Source: Cyclaneusma minus (lineage: Eukaryota; Ascomycota; Leotiomycetes; Marthamycetales; Marthamycetaceae). Taken from it: a stretch of 64,000 nucleotides of DNA. The stretch covers positions 124,001-188,000 of the forward strand of contig JAKZHN010000034.1 of the NCBI GenBank assembly GCA_037179335.1. The letters are read 5' to 3'. Position numbers and translations under genes: made by a program. Positions 42,980-54,756 of the stretch are shown piece by piece. Each line of letters opens with the position of its first letter. Position 1 is the first letter of the stretch. The notes beneath the pieces were generated by a model. That model had not been told where the DNA came from. It did not search any database and was given only the letters and a program-made list of their open reading frames with translations.

Positions 42980-44335
42980 GTGGGGGCGTCCGACGCCAAA
43001 ATGGATGCCGTGGGCTATCGAATTAATCGACATCGGGATTATGAACCCCAATCGTCTCCCATATCATCGAGGTCGAGCAGTTGTGCGCCTATCCAACGTT
43101 ATGGCCATTTTGATGGGACGCCAAATTGGGTTGGAGGTCCGAGTTGGATCGACGAGGAGAGTCCAATGCCGACGACTTTTGAGAATGAGGAAGAGATGTA
43201 TGGTTGGATGGAACGGGAACGAGATATTAAGAGACGGCAGCTGCGGCACGGCTCGCATGCAATGCAGCAACAACCAACAATGATCACACCTTACCCTCCA
43301 ACCATACCTTACAACATTACGATAGCCCCATCGGTCGCATCGTCGAGCGGTTATGAAATGGAAAGAAGCCCTTCTGCGTTGTCGAGTGTCTCGATGGAAA
43401 GATCCCATTCCGCATTTTCGTCTGTGTCAATGGAGAGAAGCTCTTCCGCATTCTCAGAAAGAAGCTTCTCCGCATATTCGGGTGGCGTTTCGATGGAAAG
43501 AACCTCTTCCGGAGAAAAGATCATGAACGAGCCCGCCCACATTCCCTACGACCACGACGAGGCATCTCTGGACGACGACGAAGCAGCTACTATGACCGAG
43601 ATGACCATCAGACATCGGCGGCACCGCTTGGAAGAGAGGATCCTCCGAGCTTTGATCCAGCGAGACGACATATTAGAGGACGACGACATAGACAAGCTCA
43701 TTCTCGCCGCCGACAAGACTTTCTTCCGGGGCCTACTGAAAGACCGAGTCCGCTGGGAATGGTCTCATCCAGACGAAAACCGCTATCGCCAAGAGCTCGT
43801 CGGCACCACCGCCCTACGCCTCGCCCCAAACCACATGGGCGGCTACGAGACCCTCATCATCCTCTCCAAGCCCCTCCTCCGCCAAGGAAGCTACAATCAG
43901 CGACTCCTCATCTCCACGCTCATCCACGAGCTCATTCACTGCTTCCTCTTCATCTGCTGCGGCTTTAAAGCCAAGCAAAACGGCGGCCACACAAACGGCT
44001 TTCATCGAATAGCCAAGTTGATCGATAATTGGGCGGGTCCCGGCCGGCTGCAACTCACCAATATGGAAGTTGACCTGGACATGTTCCGCCGAAATGATGA
44101 GCAGGTGGGAGGGCCGAGTAGGATTGATCACCCGATATACGTTGCTTCAAATCATCCGCGTCCCGTTGAGGTCTATGGCCTGCAGCAGCAGCAGCAGCAT
44201 CATGTGCATGGACCGATGCCGGTGAGACCACCATCGAGACGCATGTATCAGGCTGTGGAGGACAAAATTGGCGATCTAGGCGAAGGTGATTACCAGCGAT
44301 GGAAATACCCAGCAGAAGAGATTGTCTACAGATGA
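42980..44335 (+). CDS. SprT-like zinc metalloprotease-domain protein
   Basis: Single-exon gene of 451 codons. A SprT-like domain fills the middle to C-terminal third: STLIHELIHCFLFICCG carries the HExxH zinc motif (His316, Glu317, His320), followed by KAKQNGGHTNGFHRIAKLID, which supplies candidate third ligands. Related domains occur in Spartan/Wss1-type DNA-protein crosslink proteases and in many fungal proteins of unknown role. The N-terminal half is disordered and contains a degenerate repeat (about residues 130-177) of the form MERSxSAFSSVS, copied four or five times. The C-terminus has a Gln-rich run. A second in-frame ATG at 43001 (MDAVGYRINRHRD) is an equally good start. Substrate and location are unknown; no zinc-ribbon or ubiquitin/SUMO-binding motif is recognised. 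Confidence 0.78.
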   Translation: MGASDAKMDAVGYRINRHRDYEPQSSPISSRSSSCAPIQRYGHFDGTPNWVGGPSWIDEESPMPTTFENEEEMYGWMERERDIKRRQLRHGSHAMQQQPTMITPYPPTIPYNITIAPSVASSSGYEMERSPSALSSVSMERSHSAFSSVSMERSSSAFSERSFSAYSGGVSMERTSSGEKIMNEPAHIPYDHDEASLDDDEAATMTEMTIRHRRHRLEERILRALIQRDDILEDDDIDKLILAADKTFFRGLLKDRVRWEWSHPDENRYRQELVGTTALRLAPNHMGGYETLIILSKPLLRQGSYNQRLLISTLIHELIHCFLFICCGFKAKQNGGHTNGFHRIAKLIDNWAGPGRLQLTNMEVDLDMFRRNDEQVGGPSRIDHPIYVASNHPRPVEVYGLQQQQQHHVHGPMPVRPPSRRMYQAVEDKIGDLGEGDYQRWKYPAEEIVYR

Positions 44336-46296
44336 CACGACCGTGTGTCACAAGTGTTCTGCTGTCGCCATTTTCATTCTCCTTTTCCCCATCTGCTTTG
44401 TCACTCAAAACGAGATGCAAGCCTCTCAAAAAGTTTTTCGTACGAGTTTTAATTTGGCATTTTCATTAGAGTCCTATCGTCATTATCGTCAACTGCATTT
44501 TAGCGAGCATTTTAGATGGCGCAACATACCCTCTGTATTTTCGTTGAGGGTACTCATCTAAAGTTTCCAGTCGCTTCCAACTTCATGCACCAGGAGGAAC
44601 AGAACAGGCAGGCGTTGATGGCTTTGGGCGTCGATGTTTTTGTAAATATTTGGAGATGTTAGAGCTATCGAGGAGGATACAGCTACAAATTGAAATATCA
44701 TCATACTTTCTTGTATCATGAATGTGGTTTCAGCAAAGCGAGTGCTTCGAGCCTTCGACCTGGGTTCTGCACTCGTAGACTGGAGCCCTGCCAGATTATG
44801 TCGAGTGCTATCCTTTGAAAGTCTATTGGGCTCCTTGAGAAATGCCTCTTTCAATGGTCCTTGTCAATCTATGTCGATTCCTAAGTTAGGGTGCTGGGCG
44901 AACACTTATTAATGACGGAATTAGAGGGGGGGTGAAGTTACGTGCTAATATAGGTGTGGTCTCTTGTATAGGTACTACTACAGAAGAGGGAGCTCTTAGC
45001 CTAGAGCTCCCTTCTACTAGCTCTAGCCACAAAAGGGCTAAGCTACCACAACAGAAGTATTTCCTCGTCAGCTTTCATCCAGGACGCATCAAACAGTCGA
45101 CTTGCACCCGCGGCGGGCAAAATAACTCCGCTACTTGCAGCCTCCGATATCTTCAGATCAGAGTACCTGTAGCTCAAACTTACTCCCCCGTATTTTGCCT
45201 TAGGTAGCCGCTAGCAGATAGCGGCAACTATGGAAGCTAGCAAAGTTACAGAGCGCGGCCCGCACTATAATGTGTATCTCCGTGACTCCGTCCCCCAAGT
45301 GTAAATCCATCCCGGGATTTTTTATAGTTTCGAAAAGCAAACTCGTGGATATTTGTCTTTGGGAGGACGGCTTTCAGGGCTCCGGCTGGTCGCACGTGGC
45401 TTTCGTGGTTGGTCGCACACGGCTTGAGGGCTGGCTGCGTCGAATATGTTCGATTTAGAGTTGGGGCTGGCTTGTTTTTTGTCTTTGGACAGACGGTTCC
45501 TAGGGCTGATCGCACAAGGAAGGATTTCAAGGCTGGTCACGGTGGTTGGCACGGGAAAAGTAATGGCCGTGTGTAAGCGAGAGAGAGTTGTTGATACTGT
45601 TCGAGTCTTTTACTTGCGAGTTGGAGAAGCTGGACACTTAAGAACCTTGGTATAGTGTTGCTCTTCATCCGTTCTCTCCAAGTGGGCTAGGATCTTTGGT
45701 GTCTTTGGTGTTCGGCTTTTACAGTAACACAGCAGTATACTAATCGAAGTAGCGAATCGTTGTACCCGCATTGAGGACTCTATTAGTGTTGTAAACCGGT
45801 TTCATCAACTAAAACACGATCGGAATTTTTATATCCGTATAAATGGTACTAAATAGTCTATAATACACTCAACAATGGGGGTCATGTAACACATCAGGTA
45901 TTCACGAAGGCTCGGAATATTTACATTGAATCCTTACTGGAAGCACCCATGGCCTGGCAACTTCTACCGAGAACTCTGCCCGGGGCGGGCGGCAGTAACA
46001 GCAAATCATCTCTCAGTTGCTATCCCCGTGGTCTCATCGTCACAACTTTTCACGCCTCGAACGCAATAATCAAGTTCCGTCTTGGAAGTTGGAATCCAGC
46101 TGAGCCAAGTTCAAGACTATAGACTTTGAAAGCATTCAGTTCCTCTACCTGCTCAAGAGATGTATATAAAGGCAGCTCTCAAGCCCCATCGACCAAATCC
46201 AACAAAGTTCCACAGTTCACCTCAAGCATCTCCAATCCACAACTACCAAAGTCGACAATCAGTCTCCCAAAAGCCGTCTCCCTGGAATCAATCATC
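44336..46296. other. Intergenic region with hairpins and decayed repeats
   Basis: About 2 kb. Around 44880-45240 two short perfect hairpins occur: 44987-44996 with 45003-45012 (AGGGAGCTCT arms) and 45207-45213 with 45219-45225 (GCCGCTA arms), in sequence rich in CTAG/TAGC words that looks like an old mobile-element remnant. 45340-45560 has loosely repeated GGCTGGTCGCAC-type segments. No coding remnant identified. Confidence 0.45.
46163..46170 (+). promoter_or_regulatory. TATA box of the secreted-protein gene
   Basis: Consensus TATATAAA, 127 nt before the start codon at 46297, followed by a CA-rich leader typical of fungal 5' UTRs. Confidence 0.6.
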
Positions 46297-46725
46297 ATGC
46301 AATTCACTCCCCTCGTCCTTCTCTCTCTGGCTCTCGCCATCACCCAGGCCCTGCCTACCGCCGACGCCGACCTCTCCATCGGTAACATCATCTCTTTCCC
46401 ACTCCGTCACAAAATTCAGCTAACCACCTCCTCTTCCCTCGATAAACGAGACGGCACCATCAAAGTCCAAGCCCTCAGCGCGTGCGGCGGCAAAGACCAA
46501 GGTACCACCACATTCGGCACATCAGGCCGCTGCATCAATCTCTCCAACGCCGGCGCTTTCAGGTTCTACGACAGGAGTGACAAACACTGTGATACCATTT
46601 CCGTGCAGTATTATAAGAATACGGGATGTGGACTCCCGGCTGCCAGCACTATGAGTTTGGCGGCGGGGCATTGCTATGGGGTTGCTGCTGTTCATGGTTC
46701 GGCATTCATGAAGTGTAGCAACTAG
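46297..46725 (+). CDS. Small secreted protein with Kex2-type propeptide (6 Cys)
   Basis: Unrecognised 142-aa protein. The ATG at 46297 begins a signal peptide (MQFTPLVLLSLALAITQA) followed by a polar propeptide of about 28 residues ending in LDKR, a Kex2-type site. The mature domain (about 90 aa, starting DGTIKVQALSACGG) has six cysteines, allowing three disulfides, and ends in MKCSN. The frame is open 57 codons upstream, but the signal peptide, TATA box and leader favour this start. Composition is typical of fungal secreted effector-like proteins; no fold is recognised and the function is unknown. Confidence 0.8.
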   Translation: MQFTPLVLLSLALAITQALPTADADLSIGNIISFPLRHKIQLTTSSSLDKRDGTIKVQALSACGGKDQGTTTFGTSGRCINLSNAGAFRFYDRSDKHCDTISVQYYKNTGCGLPAASTMSLAAGHCYGVAAVHGSAFMKCSN

Positions 46726-47783
46726 GGTAGGGATGTGGGAATGAATGGGCGGGGGGGGCGACTTGATCAGGATGGTTGTGAGCAGTTCCTTCGGATGTTT
46801 TCAACAAACATGGATGGATTGGCTGGAGGAGGATTGCTGAGGAAGAGGATGGGTTGTTTGTACTGCTTGCTTGTGTTTGAAAGGTTTCTGCTTTACTGTC
46901 ATGTATTGGGTTAGGCAATGAAGTTGAGAACTATCTCTTCTACAAAATCAATACTCCCTGAGGGTCTGCCGTTCAAATTAGTAATTATTGGAGCATAATT
47001 CCTTTTTGTGCACCAGTTTGGTTCTCAGACTATCAAGACGCCTGGGCGAATCTTTTTGGGGGAGTATTTAGGTCTTTCTAACCCTTTTCGGTCTTTTGGG
47101 GCTTCTGGATCTCCTTGAGTTTTTGGGGGGGTTCTCTGTTTGGGGGCAGAGTGTGAAAATGATTTGTACTTAAAGGTGTATTTGGAATTGTATCATTTGT
47201 ACTTGGGATTGATTTCGAATCATTTTTGCATGAAGTTTTCGTCAAATTCTATGTACCTAGGACGTAATCTTGTGTGGGCATTTGACCGGACGTAAGTCCA
47301 GTTCGGACTTCAAACATGGGAGTCGAATAGGCCATCTGAGCGTTGACAGCGTGCTGACCCTTGTACCTGAGGTTATTGCTGATGAATAGTATCTTACAAA
47401 TTTATTGGATTATAAGTGTAGGGGGTAGTGTGTATGAGGTACTCTACTGACGGATAAGTGTTCCAGATTGGCTCAACTTCACCGGCTTCTGGCCTGAAGC
47501 AGTCGCTAAGCATGCTCGCATGGTCTCGACTCGTCATTCGTCGATTCCCACCTCTCGATGCAACCATGACCGACAAAGGCAGTACGACTTGATTGGAAAC
47601 TTGCTACGGGAGTACATCCCGTGAGGCTGAAGAGTAAGATTACGACTAAATTTCTTGGGTAAGTTAAGCCATTGTTTTACCGGGTTCATTTATATTTCCT
47701 TGTCTAACGATTTAGGACAATTGCCTTTTTGGTTTCAAATGGACACCAGTTCTGATGCAACTGTCACCCTTATGAAATCCTGA
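46726..47783. other. Intergenic region
   Basis: About 1 kb with G-rich and T-rich runs (for example 46750-46757 and 47125-47132). No gene or ordered repeat recognised. Confidence 0.45.
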
Positions 47784-50043
47784 TTGAATGAGTGTGTCAA
47801 TAGCCACGCAGCTTGCACGCCTGGTGCATACCATCGGTATTTGGATACAGCATCCGAAACAGACTCCGGTGGGATTCAGAGAAGATACGATATATTTCCG
47901 TGTCTAGTGAAGTTCTGTCTTGGAAAAACTGGAATCGGCTCACTCCCGAGTGTCAAAGTACCTGGACGGGACGAGAGCCTAGAGAGGTCCGATTGTGCGA
48001 GCGCAGATGACCCTAGTCGACTCCATGACCATGAGCATTGTTATCCCAGAAGGGTTGTAGATCTGGGAACACCTGGTGGGTCTTTGGACGCTCGTCTCTG
48101 TCTGGGAGAAAGATGCGTTAGAGGCAAGGGCTACCTCGCGTTGAGCCATCGCTGGCCGGCAAACTCACTCCTTATGACGACAATAGAAAACATCGACCAG
48201 CATTTCCGCTCGATTCCAATCGAATCCCTCTCTAAGAACTTTCGGGATGCATTTTCGATGACGAAGAGGCTGGGCTTCCGCTACATCTGGATTGATTCGC
48301 TATGCATTATTCAGAACTCACACAAGGACTGGGAACAAGAAGCGAGTTGTATGGCGGAAATATATTCCCGGGCAGTGTGTACGATAGCGGTAGCGATGCC
48401 TGAAAGCTCTCCCGATGGATTTTTGTCCAGGAGGACTTTGATGAGAGGCCTACTGCGGCGCTTTATTGCATTTCGAAGTCCAGGCCCTTATATAGCAAAA
48501 AGTGGAACTGACTTTCAGAATCGAATGGCGTCATGGCCTGATTAGGAAGTCGTTGGATGTATGGATTTCCTGTAAAGCTAAGAAACCAACAACTTTCTTA
48601 ATTCCTGGATTCCCTTAACGGGAGGTACTTGGTTCGATTCTTTTGTTCATTATTTTTCCGGGGGTTTTTTTTAAAAAAAAATACCTTTTTTTTGGCTTTT
48701 CTTCTTTTATCTGTTCTGATTACAGGGTACAGGGTCAGCCAATTGTACGAAGAGGAGACCTTTCTCAGTCGCCATATGCCTGACCCATCTCTTTTGGTCT
48801 GATGACAGGATGAAAGACAGGAAGCTTCAGCCGGTAGAAAGTTCAGTATTGAACAGGAGAGCCTGGACTTTGCAAGAACGAGCTTTGTCCTCACGGGTAA
48901 TCCACCTCACGGCGGAACAAGTTGTTTGGGAATGTCGCGCTTGTGTACTGTGTGAGGCCGAGGGACTATGAGCACCCGAGTTGGGCGCTGTGACCCGGAG
49001 CCATCCTATCGTCTATGGGACAAACAGACCGTCCGTCATCGATTACTGTCAAGGCAGCAATTACCCTAGAGAAAAACTCCTGCCACTTTGGAGAAAGATT
49101 TCCGAGGACTACAGTCAGCGTCAAATTACTTTGGAAGCAGACTCGTTGCCGGCATTGGCTGGCCTAGCGAAGCTATTCAGCGGGTTCATTGACGACGAAT
49201 ATCTAGCAGGCTTGTGGAAATGTGACATTATTGAGGGTCTGGCTTGGGAAACGGATCGAAGGAGCAAAAGTGGATTTGACGTGACGAAATCTCGAACTTG
49301 GACCGCCCCATCTTGGTCATGGGTGGCCAAAGGTTCCGTAAAATACAGCTTTCTTGGCCGCGAGGTGTGGCATGACCGGATCGCTGTCATACGGCATGCT
49401 AAGCTCCTTGATACTGAAAGTCTTCCCGACGTAAAAGACTCATTCGGCTGGTCTAAAAAAAGACCCATCGTTGACACTTTCCGGACGTATACGAGCTGTG
49501 CCGTGGCGAAATTCGAGTGTTGAACTTGGAAGTCTCGATTCTCTTCTAGTACAACCGCAACTATCCTTCGTCATCACTAATGAGGGAAGAGGCAGCATGG
49601 AAATCATGGAATTCAAATGGGAAGAGTCCCGTAGGAAACGAGAATTCCTCCGGCCTTCAATGACAGAATTTGGGCACTCTTTTGAAGTCATAATGGAAAA
49701 CGAGCAGAGTTTAGTTCAAGACCTTGCATCTCGAGGCCTGGATACTAGCCTTTATGTTTTCGAGCTTTCACATAAGAAATTTCTGGTCTATGTAAAAGGT
49801 CGACGGGTCTATGAATATCGAACTGTAGCTCTTTTGCTACTACCGGATAACGATAGAGAAGGGGCTTTCCGACGCGTTAGCATTGTATTCCTTCGAGAGG
49901 ATTCCCGGAAATGGGAGTCAAGGCTGGGCAATCTCAAGCGAAACCACAACCTAAAATCCAGACCTATTCCCTCCAAGCGTATTCCCAATGTTGGAAGGGG
50001 TATTTTCAGTGCCTGTGGAGTACGGACAATCAGATTGTGCTAG
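47784..50043 (+). pseudogene. HET-domain (heterokaryon incompatibility) gene, disrupted
   Basis: Fungal HET-domain proteins act in non-self recognition and cell death. One reading frame carries the family landmarks in order: GYLALSHRWP, NFRDAFSMTKRLGFRYIWID with SLCIIQNSHKDWEQEASCM, AEIYSRAVCTIAVA (47784-48545), NRRAWTLQERALSSRVIHLT with EQVVWEC (48720-48971), then YSQRQITLEADSLPALAGLA, YLAGLWKCDIIEGLAW and TWTAPSWSW (48981-49523). The frame is broken by TAG at 48543, further stops to 48719 in a low-complexity T/A/G-rich insert, and TGA at 48969; the tail beyond 49523 continues in another frame to 50043. An intron ending at ttacag 48725 is possible but cannot remove the first stop with a usual donor. 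Best read as a relic; a multi-intron gene is the alternative. Confidence 0.72.
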
Positions 50044-50383
50044 GGCCTCTAGCTATCATCTTGCAGGCTGCTCTGTTGGTTTCAAAAGGACCACGGGGTG
50101 CAATATTCCTAAAGCTGGGGCAAGGGAGGATCTTGGACATGACTCGGATGGATGGGGTGGAAACATACAGATTGTTGAATGCCAAGGTCACACAGTGTAC
50201 GGCATCTAGCAGAGCGGTGGTTAAACCAGTTGAGGTCTATCACTCAACTCCGAGCACGATTCGCTCTGCCTCTTCTATCGTATTTCGAAAAGCCTCGCGC
50301 AATCCACGAAAAGCAACCGCCCCATAACCCCTTATCCACCATGCAAAACCCAAAAGGAAACGCGCCTTCGCCAATCCACCACA

Positions 50384-52542
50384 TCACGACCCACCAAGTC
50401 CCAACCCCCTCATAAACCTCACCTCATCAGCCTGAATGACCAACGCCCTTCTCATAGTCTCCCCATAAACCTTCTCCCTATCCACCCTCCTCCTCTCCTC
50501 CTCACTCAACATCTCTTCCTCCTCCTCCTTAAACAGCCACGTCCCCGCCATCTCCTCTTTTCCAAAGCCCAACACGCCCAATTTCTCACCCGTCCACACC
50601 ACCAAATCATCACCATTCACCATTTCCCTTCCATTACTTCCATTTCCAGTATTCACAATCTTCCGCACAATATCTCCTCCCCTCCCAAGCATCTCATCAA
50701 CATACTGCTCTCCCAACCTCCCAAAAATCCCTAACGGACTGACCGAAGTCCCGTGATTGACATTCCACCGCCTTACTTCTGTAACGCCGTCGCGCTCAAC
50801 CCATTTTATGTTTCCTCCACCGTCGGAAAACACCAGGCGCGTTCCGTGGGCGCTCACGCTCAGTAATTTGCTGCTGCTGCTAGTTTGCCGGTTCTTCATT
50901 GCATTGGCCGAGTTCCTGCTCGCGTCAGTCACTCCTCCAGAAGCCCCATCACTACTCTCAGAGCTCGTGTCATTTAGTCCGTAAATCTCCAAAGAACCTT
51001 TGGAATTGTATTCCCCACAAGCAACCAACGTATTCCCTATTTTCGACTTAGCAGCCTGTACCTGCTCCACACTCAACTCCCCCCTACGCATCAAATCCTG
51101 GCTCGTAGAAACAAACGGATGCGGGAGCGAAGTGAGACCGCACAGTCTTCCGCCCGAGTAAATAGTACTTTGTGGATGCGAGAATTTACGCCTGTCGTAA
51201 TGCAGGATTGAGGGGAAGCGACCGGCTAAGTAGATTGGGGCATCAGGAGAGGGGAGGTGCGTGATTGCGAGGGGACCGGGTTGGAAAAGGGGGCTGTAGG
51301 AAAGGTTCGTGGTGGGGGAAGAGGGGGTGGATGAAGTGGATGAGGTGTGAAGGTTATGGGTGCGGGAGTCGTAGAGGTGCATGGAGAGGGAGGTGGCGAC
51401 TGTCATGGGGGTGGGGGAGCGGGCTTCGGAGAGGGCGGAGATGGAGAAGGGGAAGCGCTCGGAGGAGATGGGTTTGAGGGTTTCGAGGTCGATTTCGACG
51501 ATGCCTTTGTTCTGTGTCAGCATTTGTCGAAGTTGATTGCTTTCGAGTCTTCCTCAAGGCCCTTGAGCCCATAATGCTCGAAGTATTCCCAAAATATCAC
51601 ACCCTTTTTTGAACCCGTTTCGAAACTCAGGGGCAGAACAATCGCAGAGAATAGGGAGCCAGAATCAACTTACTGCTCTGCACCGCAATATACGCTCTCT
51701 TAACCCAGCCATCCACACTCACACACTCAGTGACCCCAGTGCTAACCATCTTGTCCCTCTTTGTCGCATCAAACAAACCAGGTCCATCAGCCAGTATTTC
51801 AGCATGAGATCTCCCAATGATGGCGCCCTTCTTCCCACGCGATCCGTTCACATCCCAAATGCACACACTTCCATCATCCAGGGGTGCAACAGCGAGAGTG
51901 CTATCATCCGTCTCGTCATTGTAAAGTCCCAATCCCCTAACCTCCAAGTATTCTCTTTGAACACTATCTCGATTTCTGGGCTGCTGCATCCACGAAAGCG
52001 AGATTGGCGCACAGCGCTGAATATATTCTGTTTGCCAATCCACCCTTTCCGTAGGATACGAAGGGTCCCAATTTGCCATAATCCTGACCTTCTCAGCCGC
52101 TCGTGTTTTCACTGCCGGTGTCTGCTCTGCATCTTGACTTGCCCCATCGTCAGCCTGTCCATGCGCATTCCTGCTTCCTTCCAAGCCATTGCCAGCAGCC
52201 AGAACTCGCTGTAGATCATGGAACCGCGGATCTTCCACAGGAGCGCCTTGAATCAGCTCAGCTCGCCGTCGCAGTCGTGAGAGGAAACCTGATGACTGGA
52301 AACATTGGTCTCGCCAAACAGTGGGGTCGCGTGCTATGTTGAAGAAGCGGCGTGAGATAAGCTGGAGTGCCGCGATTTCCTTTGGTTCGAGAACTGTGAT
52401 TCTATTAACCTCAAAACATGTCTGAAATCAATGCGGTCTCCCTCACCCGCATCATGGGGAATGTGGGGTCTCCAACAAGCGGGGTTACGGGGTACTCACA
52501 TGTAATCAGGTACAGGATGATCTCGGATGGCAACAGGTCCAT
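50384..52542 (-). CDS. F-box protein with WD-like C-terminal region
   Basis: Probable SCF ubiquitin-ligase substrate adaptor. The N-terminal F-box spans MDLLPSEIILYLITC, then EPKEIAALQLISRRFFNIAR and DPTVWRDQCF. The remainder has beta-propeller-like strands (TLAVAPLDDGSVCIWDVNG; LVFSDGGGNIKWVERDG) without clean WD repeats. Proposed exons: 52542-52496, 52401-51674 and 51552-50384, total 647 aa. Splice sites are less certain than elsewhere: intron 1 needs a gtaccc donor, since the better gtgagt four bases earlier leads to stops; intron 2 (gtaagt) needs the acceptor ttgag at 51553 to keep frame, as the better-looking cacag at 51512 is out of phase. The C-tail has an acidic run (FKEEEEEMLSEEERRR). 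Target unknown. Confidence 0.72.
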
Positions 52543-53761
52543 GATGAATGATGTCGCAGGTTCGTGGGATTGGCACGTGCTGTGTTCTTGTCTGAACGTA
52601 TACAAAACGGGACCAGCCAGCTTTCTGTTCTAAAAAACGTGTGTGTTTCTTTGTGGAGGGAAGCTCATGAATAGATATGGGAGAGTTTGTGGTTATGATG
52701 CGTCCAGGGGTGGATCCATGATGATGCCGGCTTGGCATTCTTTATCTCTGGATGACTAAGAAATGCCAAGTTTTCTCAACTTCTTGAACCTCATTCTTGT
52801 TTCAACCTCGTTTGACGACGAGGTAACGGGAAAACTCAACTTCTGCCTCCTTCCTGTGGTGCGACATCATGAAAAGTTGTGACCTGACTCCGGGAATGTG
52901 GAAAGGGCTGACCTTCGTACCCATGAGGGTGGAGGGCGTAGTTCTGCCCAAAAATTTGTTTCTTGCTCGTTATGCTGCACCGCATCAATCATCGTCGAAC
53001 ACAAGAAGCCACCTGGGGTAAAAAGAAGCAAAAACCTTAGTATTTTGGGATGACTTTCCTATTGTGAAGCCCATTTCCCCACTCGCCAGAGTACCGTCTA
53101 TCTCTATCTGTCTGTCGTAGTCTCACAAGCCCAAATCTAAGTGTTCCTGGGGTCGTTCCAAGCACCCACATCGTCATCATTATTCTCAGCAAGGCGAAGT
53201 TCGCCAGTACGAAGATGCTCAGGGCGAAGATGCTCAAGACGAAGTTGCTACTTGCTCAGTGAGAGGTTTGCTCAGGTCGAAGATGTTCGACGCGAAGATG
53301 CTCTGCGACGGTATTCTCTTCCTATGTCTAGTGTCAGCATATGTTACCAAAGACCCTGAATATCTCATTAGTATCCAAGTTTCAACTGTCTTGACCTGCT
53401 GCAACTTTCTGAACTTCGTGGGGTGCTCTCGGAGGCCCAGATTCGCATCTGGAAGTATATGTATGCCTGAACGGAGCCCCTTTCTTACCATGGAGCATGT
53501 CCGGCCCCTGAATTCGGAGTTCTCCTTTCTGGCCTTGCTGAGTTGTCTTCGTCTCATGCCCGGTGCTCCTAATGTCTTTGCTGTGGTACATCATCCGGTT
53601 GTGGTTTCCGCGGGCTCCCCTCGTCAAGTGGCTTGCCCGCATTGCCTCTGAATCCCATCTGAAGAAGCCATTCACAGTTGTGGCTGTCCCCTTCTCCGTC
53701 ATCGGTGGAGATCGGTCCACGTGAGTCACAGAACACGACCCCGCTCCTGTGCACATGTATA

Positions 53762-54035
53762 AGTAGACCCCAACTCTCCCAACTCTCCCAACCTCGGACA
53801 ACTTCTTCCTCCACTCCATCCACTCCGGGTCGAGGCATCGAGGCATCGAGGCATCGATCACGCCTAGGGGCTCGGCGACGACATCATGTGTTGACCCTAG
53901 TCTATCAGTAGACCCCAACTCTCCCAACCTTAGACACTATCTTCCTCCACTCCATCCACTCCATCCCTTCCGGTTGAGGCAGCGAGGCATCGATCATGCC
54001 TAAGGGCTCGGCGACGACATCATCTGTTGACCCCA
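53762..54035. repeat. Two-copy direct repeat, period about 145 bp
   Basis: Copies start at 53762 and 53907 (AGTAGACCCCAACTCTCCCA) and both end with GGCTCGGCGACGACATCAT followed by a TTGACCC string. They differ by point changes and a short GAGGCATC triplication in copy 1. Confidence 0.8.
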
Positions 54036-54672
54036 CTTGAGGCAATTGGAACTCCCATGATCCTTTTCTCCAAGACACCATCCACTTCCCTCTCTCCAAC
54101 AACCACCAACACAACTCTCCAACCTCAACAACCAACCCTTCCCATGCACAACCATCAGCACATATATTTTCGGCTTCGCCGTCTGTCTTCGAGACTTTTC
54201 CTCCTCCACCCAACCTTCGTCCTCCTAGTCCTGGAGTCGTCGACACTCCTTCACCATGGAGGTCCAGCAGAGCTCCTCTTCCGGTCCGTCTCGGTGATGG
54301 CCCCCACCAGTCCAGTCCGTCAGCAGTCCGGGTGGTCGCTGCTCCTTCACCATAGGGCTCGAACAGGCCTTTTCTTCTGGTCCATCTCGGTGACGGTCAC
54401 CACCGGTCCACCGTCCATCCAGGATGTCGTCATCAAGGCTTTCTGAGGGAGTGTTGATTGCTTTCACGATATGATATGCCGGCTGAACGGTGCTCATGGT
54501 CTCGCAACATGGCTCAGGCCTGCGCCGAAGTCGTGTTGAATGCTTTCAAGATTTCTTTTTTCTGTTGAAAAAGAAAAACATTAGTCTCCTGTCCTTTCCA
54601 GAGCATTTGCTCACCTGTCTTTGAATGTTTGCTGATATGTAATTCAGAGAAACGTCTTGGCGACAGAGATAT

Positions 54673-54756
54673 TCCAAGTGATTGGGAATATGCCAGGTAA
54701 TTGGGAATATTCCAAGTTACTTGGAATACCCCAAGTTACTGGGAATGTTCCAAGTG
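54673..54756. repeat. 19-bp tandem repeat, four copies
   Basis: Four consecutive 19-nt units closest to the family consensus, including CAAGTTACTTGGAATACCC and CAGGTAATTGGGAATATTC. Lies about 410 nt upstream of the start at 55166. Confidence 0.85.

Noticed and set aside
50205..50275. Possible tRNA (A-box-like TAGCAGAGCGG with outer stem GCAGAGCG/CGCTCTGC)
   Set aside because: No proper D-arm, T-arm or B box could be drawn and the stem does not fit tRNA geometry; probably a chance hairpin at the end of the HET relic.
53382..54497. Minus-strand frames with repeated peptide segments (for example WTGGDRHRDGPEE)
   Set aside because: The protein repetition follows from duplicated DNA; frames differ between copies and no start, splice or domain support was found.
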